A stretch of DNA of 26,942 nucleotides from an uncultured Clostridium sp. (GTDB lineage Bacteria; Bacillota; Clostridia; Lachnospirales; Lachnospiraceae): positions 1 to 26,942 of the forward strand of contig CAUCIO010000012.1 in the NCBI GenBank assembly GCA_958442925.1, given 5' to 3'. Shown here in pieces: positions 16,670 to 24,115 of the stretch; position 1 is the first letter of the stretch; each line of letters opens with the position of its first letter. The notes under the pieces are model-generated. The model was not told the DNA's origin. It was given only the letters and a program-made list of their open reading frames with translations, and did not search any database. A program made the translations under genes and the position numbers.

Positions 16670-17044
16670 TTACTTTAATGTAATCTTTGCTCCCTCTGCC
16701 TCTAACTTTGTCTTAAGGTCCTCAGCCTCTTCCTTGGAAACGCCAGCCTTAACTACCTTCGGAGCTCCGTCAACTACTTCCTTAGCTTCCTTTAAGCCAA
16801 GACCTGTAGCCTCGCGAACAACCTTGATAACCTTAACCTTGTTAGCGCCAACCTCTGTCAGCTCTACGTCGAACTCTGTCTTCTCCTCAGCTGCCTCGCC
16901 TGCGCCGCCTGCTGCTGCAACTACAACGCCTGCTGCTGCGGATACACCAAACTCTTCCTCGCAAGCCTTTACAAGCTCGTTTAACTCTAATACGGATAAC
17001 TCTTTAATAGCCTCAATGAACTCAGCTGTTGTTAACTTTGCCAT
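16670..17044 (-). CDS. rplL: 50S ribosomal protein L7/L12
   Basis: The 124-residue stalk protein has an N-terminal dimerisation helix region (1-35), a flexible alanine/glycine hinge (AAAGVVVAAAGGAGEAAEE) and a C-terminal globular domain with KVIKVVREATGLGLKEAKEVVDGAPK, which binds translation factors. AGGAGG lies 8 nt before the ATG. It is the second gene of the rplJL pair. Confidence 0.98.
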   Translation of the reverse strand: MAKLTTAEFIEAIKELSVLELNELVKACEEEFGVSAAAGVVVAAAGGAGEAAEEKTEFDVELTEVGANKVKVIKVVREATGLGLKEAKEVVDGAPKVVKAGVSKEEAEDLKTKLEAEGAKITLK

Positions 17045-17174
17045 TTTAATTTCCTCCTGTTTATTAATGTTTTAAAATATGGTTCTGCCGGCTTTCCCGG
17101 CTTCTTTCTGATTCTTACGAAAAATCAGACGGCTCTTTCTCTATGCGGCTATGCAGCCCATATCATATGAGAAA
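17045..17174 (-). other. rplJ-rplL spacer with two small hairpins
   Basis: The 130-base spacer contains GCCGG/CCGGC around a GAAAG loop (near 17087-17101) and TCTGATT/AATCAGA (near 17107-17129). No U-tract follows, so they are more likely mRNA processing or stability elements than terminators. They may help L7/L12 to be made in excess over L10. Confidence 0.4.
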
Positions 17175-17663
17175 TTAAGCCTCCTTTGCCTCTGCGATCT
17201 GGTTGATAACGCGTGCAAAGTTTGCGATTGGGGACTGGATGCTTCCCAGTAACTTTCCGAGAAGAACTTCTCTGGACGGGATAGTAGCGATAACCTGAAT
17301 TCCCTTCGCATCGTAGTATGTGCCCTCTACAACACCGGCCTTTAACTCTAACTTGTCTGCCTTCTTAGCAAACTCAGCTAATACTCTTGCCGGAGCAGTA
17401 GCATCTTCCTTGGATACAGCTAAAGCTGTAGGTCCTTCCAGATGCGGCTCTAAAGCTTCGAACTCAGTTCCCTTTGCAGCAAAGCGAATCATGGTGTTCT
17501 TGTATACCTTGTAAGTAACACCAGCTTCTCTTAACTGCTTACGAAGCTGTGTATCCTGCTCAACAGTTAATCCACGGTAGTCAACAACTACTGCAGACTT
17601 TGCGCCATTGAGTAACTCAGAAATCTCAGCAACGATAGGCTGCTTTAACTCAACTTTTGCCAT
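17175..17663 (-). CDS. rplJ: 50S ribosomal protein L10
   Basis: The 162-residue protein anchors the L7/L12 stalk to 23S rRNA. It shows the family start MAKVELKQPIVAEI, SAVVVDYRGLTVEQDTQLRKQLREAGV and YKVYKNTMIRFA. The frame opens 29 codons earlier, inside the leader hairpins, but the start at 17661-17663 has a full AGGAGG and gives the normal L10 N-terminus. The upstream leader contains the L10 binding fold and an attenuator, so the gene controls itself. Confidence 0.97.
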   Translation of the reverse strand: MAKVELKQPIVAEISELLNGAKSAVVVDYRGLTVEQDTQLRKQLREAGVTYKVYKNTMIRFAAKGTEFEALEPHLEGPTALAVSKEDATAPARVLAEFAKKADKLELKAGVVEGTYYDAKGIQVIATIPSREVLLGKLLGSIQSPIANFARVINQIAEAKEA

Positions 17664-17718
17664 GAATGGTTTACCTCCTGTTTTATTTTCGTCGTATGAA
17701 CCGCCAGGAGTCTTACAG

Positions 17719-17747
17719 AAAAAACCTCCCTGCACAAGACAGGGAGG
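17719..17747 (-). terminator. Attenuator of the rplJL leader
   Basis: The minus strand carries CCTCCCTG (17747-17740) paired with CAGGGAGG (17732-17725) around a 7-nt loop, then six U (17724-17719). It sits between the L10-binding fold and the rplJ start, the expected place for leader-controlled termination. Confidence 0.85.
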
Positions 17748-17763
17748 CACAATTTACATCAGT

Positions 17764-17836
17764 AAGTGTACGTTTCCTCGGCAGGCGTCTTCACCTTATG
17801 CCTTACGGCACCTGCTGTCTTAGGCAGTCAATACTT
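17764..17836 (-). ncRNA. Ribosomal protein L10 leader
   Basis: The minus-strand leader reads GACTGCCTAAGACAGCAGG, then GCCGTAAGGC, then GAAGACGCCTGCCGAGGAAA. This is the kink-turn-like L10-binding fold that mimics the 23S rRNA site in many Firmicutes (Rfam L10_leader). The CAGG/CCTG closing pairs are visible. Free L10 would bind and favour the downstream attenuator. The exact edges are approximate. Confidence 0.85.
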
Positions 17837-17840
17837 GAAT

Positions 17841-17869
17841 AAAATAGCATATTTTTTTATGGTTGTCAA
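17841..17869 (-). promoter_or_regulatory. Strong sigma-A promoter of rplJL
   Basis: Perfect minus-strand -35 TTGACA (17864-17869), a 17-base A/T-rich spacer ending in TGC, and -10 TATTTT (17841-17846). The L10 leader follows at once. Confidence 0.88.
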
Positions 17870-17889
17870 GGAAATTTGCATAGAAAAAA

Positions 17890-17947
17890 TGCACGAGGAA
17901 AACTTTTCTTGTTCCACTTAAAGTCACCGAAAAGTTTTCCTCGTGCA
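17890..17947 (-). repeat. Palindromic repeat copy 1; terminator of the cyclodeaminase operon
   Basis: A perfect 19-bp inverted repeat (17890-17908 with 17929-17947) with a 20-base spacer. In the minus direction it is followed by six T, so it can terminate the operon that ends at 17960. The 52-base core is 49/52 identical to the copy at 22177-22228; all three differences are transitions in the spacer, and both copies have the same orientation. Confidence 0.9.
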
Positions 17948-17959
17948 TGGCAGCACTAA

Positions 17960-19084
17960 TTAAGCCATATTTGGCTCATCCCACAAATGCAGTGTCGTTC
18001 CAAGGCCTTTCTTTCTGGCATTTTCAAGCATCTGGAAGCCCCAGGCTACATCGTAAACCGGCATTCCTCCCATTCCAAAGAGAATAATCTCCTCATCATT
18101 CTTCCGTCCTTCTTTTTTCCCAGCGATAATTTCACCTAAATTGTCAATCTGGGAGACGGAAAGCTTTCCTTCTTCAATTAGATCCAGATATTTCGTACCA
18201 ATTAAGCCCATAATATTCCAATAAGGCTTTGTCAGCTCCTCAGACCAGGCCTCATACATCTTCCAGTTGTCCACCACCCGTCTGCAGCGGTCGCTTACCA
18301 GGAACTCTTCCTCCATGTCAATGCCTGCCGGAAGAGTTAAAAAAGCGCCTGGCTTCAGCCACTTTTCTTCAATTCTCGGATAAACCTTTCCTGATGCAGC
18401 TACATTGATAATGTCAGCGTCTTTTACTGCTTCTTCTATACTCTCACAGATACAGATTTCCTTTACGGAAGGATAATTTTCCCGTATAAATGCAGCCAGC
18501 TTCTCTGAAGATTCCCGGTAGATATCATAGATTTTCACAGTTTCAATTCCTGGTCTGCTGTCAATGAGAGACATAAAGCAGGTCCGGCTGATAACACCTG
18601 CTGCCACCAGAGACAGTACCTTTGAATCCTTCCTGGCCAGGTATTTTGCTCCCACGCCTGGAATCGCGCCTGTTCTGAACGCACTGATCAGATTACCTGA
18701 CATAAGTGCCATAGGCGCGCCTGTATCCGCGTCATTTAACATAACCATGAGAATGGAGCGGGGCAGTCCCTTAGACAGGTTTTCCTTATTGGAACCATAC
18801 CACTTTTCTCCTGCCACATGGAAACGTCCGCCCAGATAAGCTGTCATTGCCATGAAACGACGATCCGGCCCGTTTTTGGGCATATTGGGAAACTGCGGTT
18901 CATCAGGAAATGAAATCAGAATTCCATGAGAGTTGTGATTCTTTCCTCCCATGATATAATCTCCCTGACCCAGAAGCGCAAAAACTTCTTCCATAACGCC
19001 CACACACTCGTGCATGTCTTTTACGCCTGCCTCTACCATTTCTGCCTCATTCAGGTACAAAAAATCTACTCTCGTGTCTTTCAT
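17960..19084 (-). CDS. Ornithine cyclodeaminase/mu-crystallin family protein
   Basis: The 374-residue protein fits the ornithine cyclodeaminase/mu-crystallin family, which uses NAD(P) on amino or imino acids. Visible parts are GGKNHNSHGI, a substrate-side RFMAMTAYLGG segment, ALMSGNLISAFRTGAIPGVGAKYLA, a Rossmann strand with LSLVAAGVISRTCF, and VKDADIINVAAS. The usual first glycine of the dinucleotide loop (GxGxxA) is alanine here. It is closest to the longer subgroup often labelled tyramine oxidase subunit B, but the substrate is unknown. AGAAGGAGG precedes the ATG. It is cotranscribed with the broken GltS-like transporter under a sigma-54 promoter, which suggests amino-acid use. Confidence 0.85.
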   Translation of the reverse strand: MKDTRVDFLYLNEAEMVEAGVKDMHECVGVMEEVFALLGQGDYIMGGKNHNSHGILISFPDEPQFPNMPKNGPDRRFMAMTAYLGGRFHVAGEKWYGSNKENLSKGLPRSILMVMLNDADTGAPMALMSGNLISAFRTGAIPGVGAKYLARKDSKVLSLVAAGVISRTCFMSLIDSRPGIETVKIYDIYRESSEKLAAFIRENYPSVKEICICESIEEAVKDADIINVAASGKVYPRIEEKWLKPGAFLTLPAGIDMEEEFLVSDRCRRVVDNWKMYEAWSEELTKPYWNIMGLIGTKYLDLIEEGKLSVSQIDNLGEIIAGKKEGRKNDEEIILFGMGGMPVYDVAWGFQMLENARKKGLGTTLHLWDEPNMA

Positions 19085-19138
19085 AATTAGAATCCTCCTT
19101 CTAAAAATTTTCTTTTTTCTGCTTCTAAACTGTCCTTA

Positions 19139-19993
19139 CTAAAGTCCTGCCTTTCCCTTCTGCATCCTCCTCATTTTCCATGTAATTAAAACAACGACTG
19201 CAAACACTGCCGCCAGGGCTACTGTGTAGGGAACTGCCATTCCAGATGCGATCATCACCGGGCCCACGGAAACAATAATTAACTCTGCCCACATATTTCC
19301 AAATAAGTAAGAAATAGAGAAATCGTCCAAGGTTGAACTGTCAAAGTTTGGATCACAGATACGCAGCACAGTAATTCCGATAGCAGTCACGCCGGAAGCC
19401 CAGCCATAAGTGAAAATCCCCTTTTCAAACCAGTCCTCGCTGAATACTCTGGGCGCCAGATACATACAGATAAAAAGGTTAAATAAAATCCCAGAAACAA
19501 ATAAAATAATAAGAGGAACCGCGTACTTAACCACCACTCCCAGCTGAATGGAAGCAACTCCAAATCCAACCAGATAATCGGTAAATGTACTGCTAAGTCT
19601 TGTAATTACCCGTTTATCCACATATTTGTCAGCACCGCCCAGACATAGAAGCTTCATAAGCAGGAAACCAACAAGCACTGCCAGGGAAAAAACCGGAAGA
19701 CTCAGTTGAGGGTTAAAATGAAGTACCAATTCTGAAATCTTCTTAGCTACATAGGTCACTACAAACAGAAGTGCTACATGGATTGCCAGAGGATCTACTG
19801 ATATTGTGGAAAAAGTCTCCTTTCCCATTTCCTCCCGTTCTTCCTTAGGAATTAATCCTGTTCGGAAGCTCTGGGGAAGCTTCACAAAATCTGTAATGTA
19901 GTTTGTATAGCCTTTTTTTGTGGCGATCTTAATTAAAATAATTCCTCCTATCAGGCCAGATAAAATTCCTACTGTAGCAGAAGTCATTCCCAA
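19139..19993 (-). CDS. C-terminal part of the GltS-like transporter
   Basis: A 284-residue open part with about six to seven membrane segments, beginning at TTG (19991-19993) or the ATG two codons later. The AGGAGG formed with the preceding TAG lies 8 nt before the TTG, so re-initiation is possible. It includes the second-half conserved FTYGWASGVTAIGITVLR segment, the pseudo-symmetric partner of the GGHGT loop. Confidence 0.6.
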   Translation of the reverse strand: MGMTSATVGILSGLIGGIILIKIATKKGYTNYITDFVKLPQSFRTGLIPKEEREEMGKETFSTISVDPLAIHVALLFVVTYVAKKISELVLHFNPQLSLPVFSLAVLVGFLLMKLLCLGGADKYVDKRVITRLSSTFTDYLVGFGVASIQLGVVVKYAVPLIILFVSGILFNLFICMYLAPRVFSEDWFEKGIFTYGWASGVTAIGITVLRICDPNFDSSTLDDFSISYLFGNMWAELIIVSVGPVMIASGMAVPYTVALAAVFAVVVLITWKMRRMQKGKAGL

Positions 19994-20005
19994 AGCTTCT
20001 GCCTC

Positions 20006-20476
20006 CTACCAGCCCAGGCTTTTGAAAGTTTCTCCTACTGCAGCAGCTGTACCATGGCCGCCTACAAAACCGGTAGGGAGCATGTAGCCAAAGCCTGCAT
20101 GAGCATGAAAAATTGGTACGAACAACAGCAGCCCCAGCGCCATTGCCCAAAGGTGCTGTCCTAAATAGGTAATAAGCTGAAAGCCCCACATCTGCATAAC
20201 TCCAGCTCCGCCTTTATTTCCTGAGGATTTTTCCTGAGACAGGGGCAGGGCTGCAAATACCATTACAATCAATGCTCCGGAATAAGAACCAAATCCTTCT
20301 GAAAACGGGATAATTCCCAAACCATATGGTCCGCAGATGAGACCTATAATTCCAGCCAATAATGAGGCCGGGATAAAAAGCTCCTGTAAAAATTTTACCT
20401 TTGCACGGAGAAGCTGTCCTGCCAGAATCAGACCGCTCATCAGACCGAAATCCAATACCACATCCCAAAAACTCAT
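20006..20476 (-). CDS. N-terminal part of the GltS-like transporter
   Basis: A 156-residue open part with about four membrane segments ending in the re-entrant LPTGFVGGHGTAAAVG motif. The ATG at 20474-20476 has AGGAGG 8 nt upstream; the frame is open for 21 codons before it, but that region is the promoter leader. It lacks the fifth helix of the first repeat and is unlikely to fold well alone. Confidence 0.65.
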   Translation of the reverse strand: MSFWDVVLDFGLMSGLILAGQLLRAKVKFLQELFIPASLLAGIIGLICGPYGLGIIPFSEGFGSYSGALIVMVFAALPLSQEKSSGNKGGAGVMQMWGFQLITYLGQHLWAMALGLLLFVPIFHAHAGFGYMLPTGFVGGHGTAAAVGETFKSLGW

Positions 20477-20526
20477 GAAAAAACCTCCTATTCTTCTTAT
20501 TTTCCTGCCCGGACACTTAATAATAA

Positions 20527-20544
20527 AGGCAAATACCATGCCAA
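20527..20544 (-). promoter_or_regulatory. Sigma-54 (-24/-12) promoter
   Basis: The minus strand reads TTGGCATGGTATTTGCCT, which has the invariant GG (20541-20542) and GC (20529-20530) exactly 10 bases apart and matches the TGGCAYG-N4-TTGC consensus. Transcription should start near 20517, about 40 bases before the transporter ATG. The divergent gene encodes the matching activator class. Confidence 0.88.
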
Positions 20545-20566
20545 CAAACAGCCTGTTGTTTTTGCA
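20545..20566. promoter_or_regulatory. Possible activator site upstream of the sigma-54 promoter
   Basis: A near-symmetric AACAACAGGCTGTTTGTT (minus strand, within 20546-20563) centres on AACAG-G-CTGTT. It is directly next to the -24 element, closer than a typical enhancer site, so the assignment is weak. Confidence 0.3.
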
Positions 20567-20577
20567 ATAAAATACAC

Positions 20578-20606
20578 TTTAAATTAATCATATTTTTGTG
20601 TATAAT
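20578..20606 (+). promoter_or_regulatory. Sigma-A promoter of the regulator gene
   Basis: TTTAAA (20578-20583), a 17-base spacer, and TATAAT (20601-20606), about 64 bases before the regulator ATG. Confidence 0.6.
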
Positions 20607-20669
20607 TTCTATATATTATCAAATATTAGCGTATCATTGGGATGTCATATCTCAAAAGGAGGAAGTATT

Positions 20670-22169
20670 ATGGACGCTATTTTTCACTCAATTCAGCCTG
20701 TCCTGCAGATTTTTGCAGATTCAGCCTCAAAACTTTTAAAGCTGGATGTGGAAATCATAGATCGAAAACTGGAACGGATTGCCTGCACAGGTATGGCGAG
20801 AGCTCTTATCGGAAACCGTCTGACACCAGAAGGTGTCCTTAACGATACCCTATATCGGAGGAAAGAAAAAAACACTGTAATTGAACGTCCCGGAACTGAT
20901 TCCAGATGTATTCACTGCCATCGCTATGGCCAGTGTCCCTGGAAAGGAGCCATTTATTCAGCCATCTGGATCAATGGAAATCCTTGTGGTATCTTCGGCC
21001 TGACTGCCAGCAGCGAGTCTCAATCCCGTCATCTGTTTGAAAATATGGAACAGTTTATTGCATATTCCAATATCATGTCAGAATTTCTGGGAGGGTATAT
21101 TCAGGCTGTAAACATGAGCGGACATTCCCCAGATTCGCTTTTTCATTTTAATACATACCTTTCAAAGGAGCAGTCTCTGGTCTGCGATATGATATCAGAT
21201 TCCGGAAGCGATATTTCTGTTCCGCAGTCTCAGGAACAGTCTGATGATTTTCTGCCGCAGATCTTTTCACAGGATTCTGATTTTATCTCTTTGAAAAAGC
21301 TGGCTGCCAAAATTTCTATTTTTCCATCTACCGTTCTGATTACCGGAGAAACAGGAACAGGAAAAGAGTTGTTTGCAAAGGGTATTCATATGTCAAGTCT
21401 GAGAAAAGAAGGGCCTTTCATCCCAGTCAACTGCGGTGCAGTCCCGGAAAATCTCATTGAAAGCGAACTGTTCGGGCACTCGAAAGGAGCGTTTACCGGA
21501 GCATATTGTGAAAAAAAAGGAAAATTTCTGATGGCTGATAAAGGAACCTTGTTTCTGGATGAGGTAGAAAATATGCCTCACTCCCTTCAGCAAAAACTTC
21601 TGCGTGTCCTGGAACTGAAAGAAGTAGAAATTCTTGGAAGCGGCAGGGCTGTACCTGTGGATATCAGAATTATTGCGGCCACTAATAAGCCTCTCTGGCC
21701 TTTAGTAAAACAGGGAAGCTTCCGCGAGGATTTATTTCACCGGCTGAATGTAATCACTCTGGAAATCCCTCCTCTGCGAAACCGAGGAACTGATGTACTT
21801 CTGTTAGCCGAGCGCTTTCTGGAAGAATTTCGTGAAAGTTTTCAACACCCTGTCAGGGAGTTATCCCCAGAGGTACAAGATCTGTTTTTAAAATACCCCT
21901 GGCCGGGCAATGTGCGGGAGCTGAAAAATACAATTGAACACGGAATCTGCATGTGCGAGGAACCTCGGCTTCAGCTTAAACATCTTCCAGGTCTGATCAG
22001 AGACTGGGGGAATTCCGAAAAACAGAGCAATGCTGTAAATGAAAAAGAATTGTTAAAAGAAATGCTTAAAAAATATGGTCCTTCTGAACAGGGAAAAATA
22101 CAGGCAGCTAAAGAACTGGGCATCAGCCGCTCTACCCTATATCGAAAAATCAAAAAATATCAGTTGTAA
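20670..22169 (+). CDS. Sigma-54-dependent transcriptional activator with a cysteine-containing sensor domain
   Basis: The 499-residue enhancer-binding protein has an N-terminal sensor (1-150) with cysteines 80, 83, 89 and 106, an AAA+ domain (about 200-430) and a Fis-type helix-turn-helix (QAAKELGISRSTLYRKIKKY at the end). The AAA+ core has Walker A GETGTGKE (226-233), the sigma-54 contact loop GAFTGA (273-278) and Walker B TLFLDEVE (293-300). It should switch on the divergent transporter/cyclodeaminase promoter when it senses a metabolite or redox signal. The frame is open further upstream, but the TATAAT lies there; AAAGGAGG 7 nt before the ATG at 20670 fixes the start. The sensor resembles PocR-like or GAF-like domains; the ligand is unknown. 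Confidence 0.93.
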   Translation: MDAIFHSIQPVLQIFADSASKLLKLDVEIIDRKLERIACTGMARALIGNRLTPEGVLNDTLYRRKEKNTVIERPGTDSRCIHCHRYGQCPWKGAIYSAIWINGNPCGIFGLTASSESQSRHLFENMEQFIAYSNIMSEFLGGYIQAVNMSGHSPDSLFHFNTYLSKEQSLVCDMISDSGSDISVPQSQEQSDDFLPQIFSQDSDFISLKKLAAKISIFPSTVLITGETGTGKELFAKGIHMSSLRKEGPFIPVNCGAVPENLIESELFGHSKGAFTGAYCEKKGKFLMADKGTLFLDEVENMPHSLQQKLLRVLELKEVEILGSGRAVPVDIRIIAATNKPLWPLVKQGSFREDLFHRLNVITLEIPPLRNRGTDVLLLAERFLEEFRESFQHPVRELSPEVQDLFLKYPWPGNVRELKNTIEHGICMCEEPRLQLKHLPGLIRDWGNSEKQSNAVNEKELLKEMLKKYGPSEQGKIQAAKELGISRSTLYRKIKKYQL

Positions 22170-22176
22170 AAGATAC

Positions 22177-22228
22177 ACGAGGAAAACTTTTCTCGTTCCA
22201 CCTGAAGTCACCGAAAAGTTTTCCTCGT
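22177..22228 (+). repeat. Palindromic repeat copy 2; likely terminator of the regulator gene
   Basis: Arms 22177-22192 and 22213-22228 (16 bp, perfect) with a 20-base spacer, beginning 7 bases after the regulator stop and just before the convergent pgm stop. A TTCTATTTT stretch follows. The core is 49/52 identical to the copy at 17890-17947 and in the same orientation. Confidence 0.88.
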
Positions 22229-22240
22229 TCTATTTTCCTC

Positions 22241-23977
22241 TTACAGCATCGGCTCAACCAGCTTCTGAACAGCCTGTCCCAGTTTTTCAGACTTCTCGTC
22301 TGCATCTGCCAGGGATGTTCCCTTTACACCATAGTAGAACTTAATCTTAGGCTCTGTACCGGAAGGACGCACGCAGAGCCATGCCTGATCCTCCAGATCA
22401 TAGTAGAGCACATTGGAGGACGGCAGACCGGTAGGCTTTACTTCTCCTGAAGCTGTATCACAGATAGTATCTGCCTTGTAATCTCTCACAGAAAGAACCT
22501 TGCTTCCGGCAAACTCAGATGGGGTATTCGTTCTGAAATACTCCATGATCTTCTGAATCTTCTCCAGTCCCTCGATCCCCTTTAAGCTGATAGCCTGAAC
22601 TGCATCCTTATAGTAGCCATACTTCTCGTACATGGCAATCATGGCATCCCACAGAGTCATGCCTTTTTCCTTGTAGTAAGCAGCCGCCTCGCAGAGAGCT
22701 GCTGTGGCGGAAATGGCGTCTTTATCTCTGGCATAGCTTCCAATCAGACAGCCATAGCTCTCCTCCATGCCGAACAGATAGGTTCCCTTTCCCTCCTGCT
22801 CATTCTTTAAAATCTGTTTTCCAATCCACTTAAAGCCAGTCAGAACCTCTATCAGCTCTGCGCCGTAATGAGCAGCTACTGCGTCTACCAGATTAGTGGT
22901 AACAATGGATTTTACTACCTGGCCGTCCTTTGGAAGCTGGCCGTTTGCCTGCTTCTGGCTCAGCACATAGTCACAGAGCAGAGCTCCTGACATGTTTCCT
23001 GTCAGCGGAATATATTCACCTGATTTATCGTCCTTCACATAGACTCCCAGGCGGTCTGCATCCGGGTCTGTCGCCAGCACCAGGTCTGCATTCTTTTCCT
23101 TTGCCAGCTTAAGTCCCAGTTCAAATGCCTCCTCTGCCTCCGGATTCGGATAGCTTACAGTGGGGAAATTGCCGTCCGGCAGTTCCTGCTCCGGCACTAC
23201 ATACACATGCTCAAAGCCCAGCTCCTTCATCACCCGGCGGGCCGGAATATTTCCTGTGCCGTGAAGGGGAGTATAAACAATAGAAATCTGATCCTGCATT
23301 CTGTCAATGGCCGCCTGATTTACTACCTGGGCCTTTACCTGGGCAATGTATTTATCATCAATCTCAGAACCGATTGTCACATAAAGCCCGCTGGCTTTAG
23401 CCTCTTCCCGGCTCATGGTCTTAACAGATGAAAGATCTGTAATAGCCATGACCTTTTCTGTCACTCCCTTGTCATGAGGCGGTGTGAACTGGGCGCCGTC
23501 TTCCCAGTAGACCTTATAGCCGTTGTACTCCGGCGGATTATGGCTGGCTGTGATGTTGATTCCGGCAATACAGCCCAGCTCTCTCACAGCAAAGGACAGC
23601 TCCGGCGTAGGGCGCAGGGATTCAAAACGGTACGCCTTGATTCCGTTGGCTGCCAGGGTACGGGCTGCCTCATCAGAAAACTCCGGAGACATATGACGGG
23701 AATCATAGGCAATCGCAACGCCTTTTTCTGCCCCGCCCTGCTCTAAAATATAATCAGCCAGTCCCTGGGTTGCCCGCCTTACAGTATAGACATTCATGCG
23801 GTTGATTCCGGCGCCGATGACGCCTCGAAGGCCTGCTGTTCCAAACTCCAGATCCATGTAGAAACGCTCTTTGATCTCCTTCTCGTCTCCGCTGATGGCC
23901 TTAAGCTCCTCTTTCGTTTTCTCGTCAAAGTAGGGATTGGTCAGCCATTCCTCATAGATCGCTTTGTAATCTTTCAT
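22241..23977 (-). CDS. Phosphoglucomutase/phosphomannomutase
   Basis: The 578-residue alpha-D-phosphohexomutase interconverts glucose 1- and 6-phosphate (or the mannose forms), feeding nucleotide-sugar synthesis. It has the active serine 145 in TASHNPPEYNGYK, the metal loop ATDPDADRLG, the sugar-binding GMEESYGCLIG loop, and the C-terminal phosphate-binding RPSGTEPKIKFY. Length is typical for the PgcA type. An in-frame ATG seven codons upstream exists; I chose the ATG at 23975-23977 because CAGGAGGAATTTAGG precedes it. Confidence 0.95.
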   Translation of the reverse strand: MKDYKAIYEEWLTNPYFDEKTKEELKAISGDEKEIKERFYMDLEFGTAGLRGVIGAGINRMNVYTVRRATQGLADYILEQGGAEKGVAIAYDSRHMSPEFSDEAARTLAANGIKAYRFESLRPTPELSFAVRELGCIAGINITASHNPPEYNGYKVYWEDGAQFTPPHDKGVTEKVMAITDLSSVKTMSREEAKASGLYVTIGSEIDDKYIAQVKAQVVNQAAIDRMQDQISIVYTPLHGTGNIPARRVMKELGFEHVYVVPEQELPDGNFPTVSYPNPEAEEAFELGLKLAKEKNADLVLATDPDADRLGVYVKDDKSGEYIPLTGNMSGALLCDYVLSQKQANGQLPKDGQVVKSIVTTNLVDAVAAHYGAELIEVLTGFKWIGKQILKNEQEGKGTYLFGMEESYGCLIGSYARDKDAISATAALCEAAAYYKEKGMTLWDAMIAMYEKYGYYKDAVQAISLKGIEGLEKIQKIMEYFRTNTPSEFAGSKVLSVRDYKADTICDTASGEVKPTGLPSSNVLYYDLEDQAWLCVRPSGTEPKIKFYYGVKGTSLADADEKSEKLGQAVQKLVEPML

Positions 23978-24057
23978 CCTAAATTCCTCCTGCGCCATTT
24001 CTGTATTGCGGCCCTGATTCAGCCGTTGTATTGCTTGAAATACACATTTCTTCTCGT

Positions 24058-24063
24058 ATTATA
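24058..24063 (-). promoter_or_regulatory. Candidate -10 box for pgm
   Basis: A perfect minus-strand TATAAT about 80 bases before the pgm start. The -35 region (TTTATT at 17 bases) is poor. Confidence 0.45.
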
Positions 24064-24115
24064 GTATATTCCAGCGGAAAAATAAAGTAAAAGTGAAGCC
24101 ATGACTGCTCCAAAA

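Larger units (their letters stand above)
19139..20476 (-). pseudogene. GltS-like sodium/glutamate-type symporter interrupted by one in-frame TAG
   Basis: The two open halves (20006-20476 and 19139-19993) are in the same frame with only TAG and four sense codons between the first stop and the second start. Read through, they give about 445 residues, the size of a full GltS-type carrier. The break follows GFVGGHGTAAAVGETFKSLGW and precedes EAEALGMTSATVGI, i.e. it lies between the re-entrant GGHGT segment and the next helix. A single base change in a GAG, AAG, CAG or similar codon would explain it. The gene may be dead, or both halves may be made, since the TAG is part of TAGGAGG. Other genes here (methyltransferase, lipoprotein) also end in TAG, which argues against recoding. 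Confidence 0.75.

Noticed and set aside
17664..17750. N-terminal extension of L10 (29 codons)
   Set aside because: It runs through the attenuator and ribosome binding site; the downstream ATG gives the normal L10 start.
20006..20008. TAG in the transporter as a pyrrolysine codon
   Set aside because: TAG ends other intact genes here (methyltransferase, lipoprotein), and no Pyl machinery or methylamine gene is in the window. A nonsense change is simpler.
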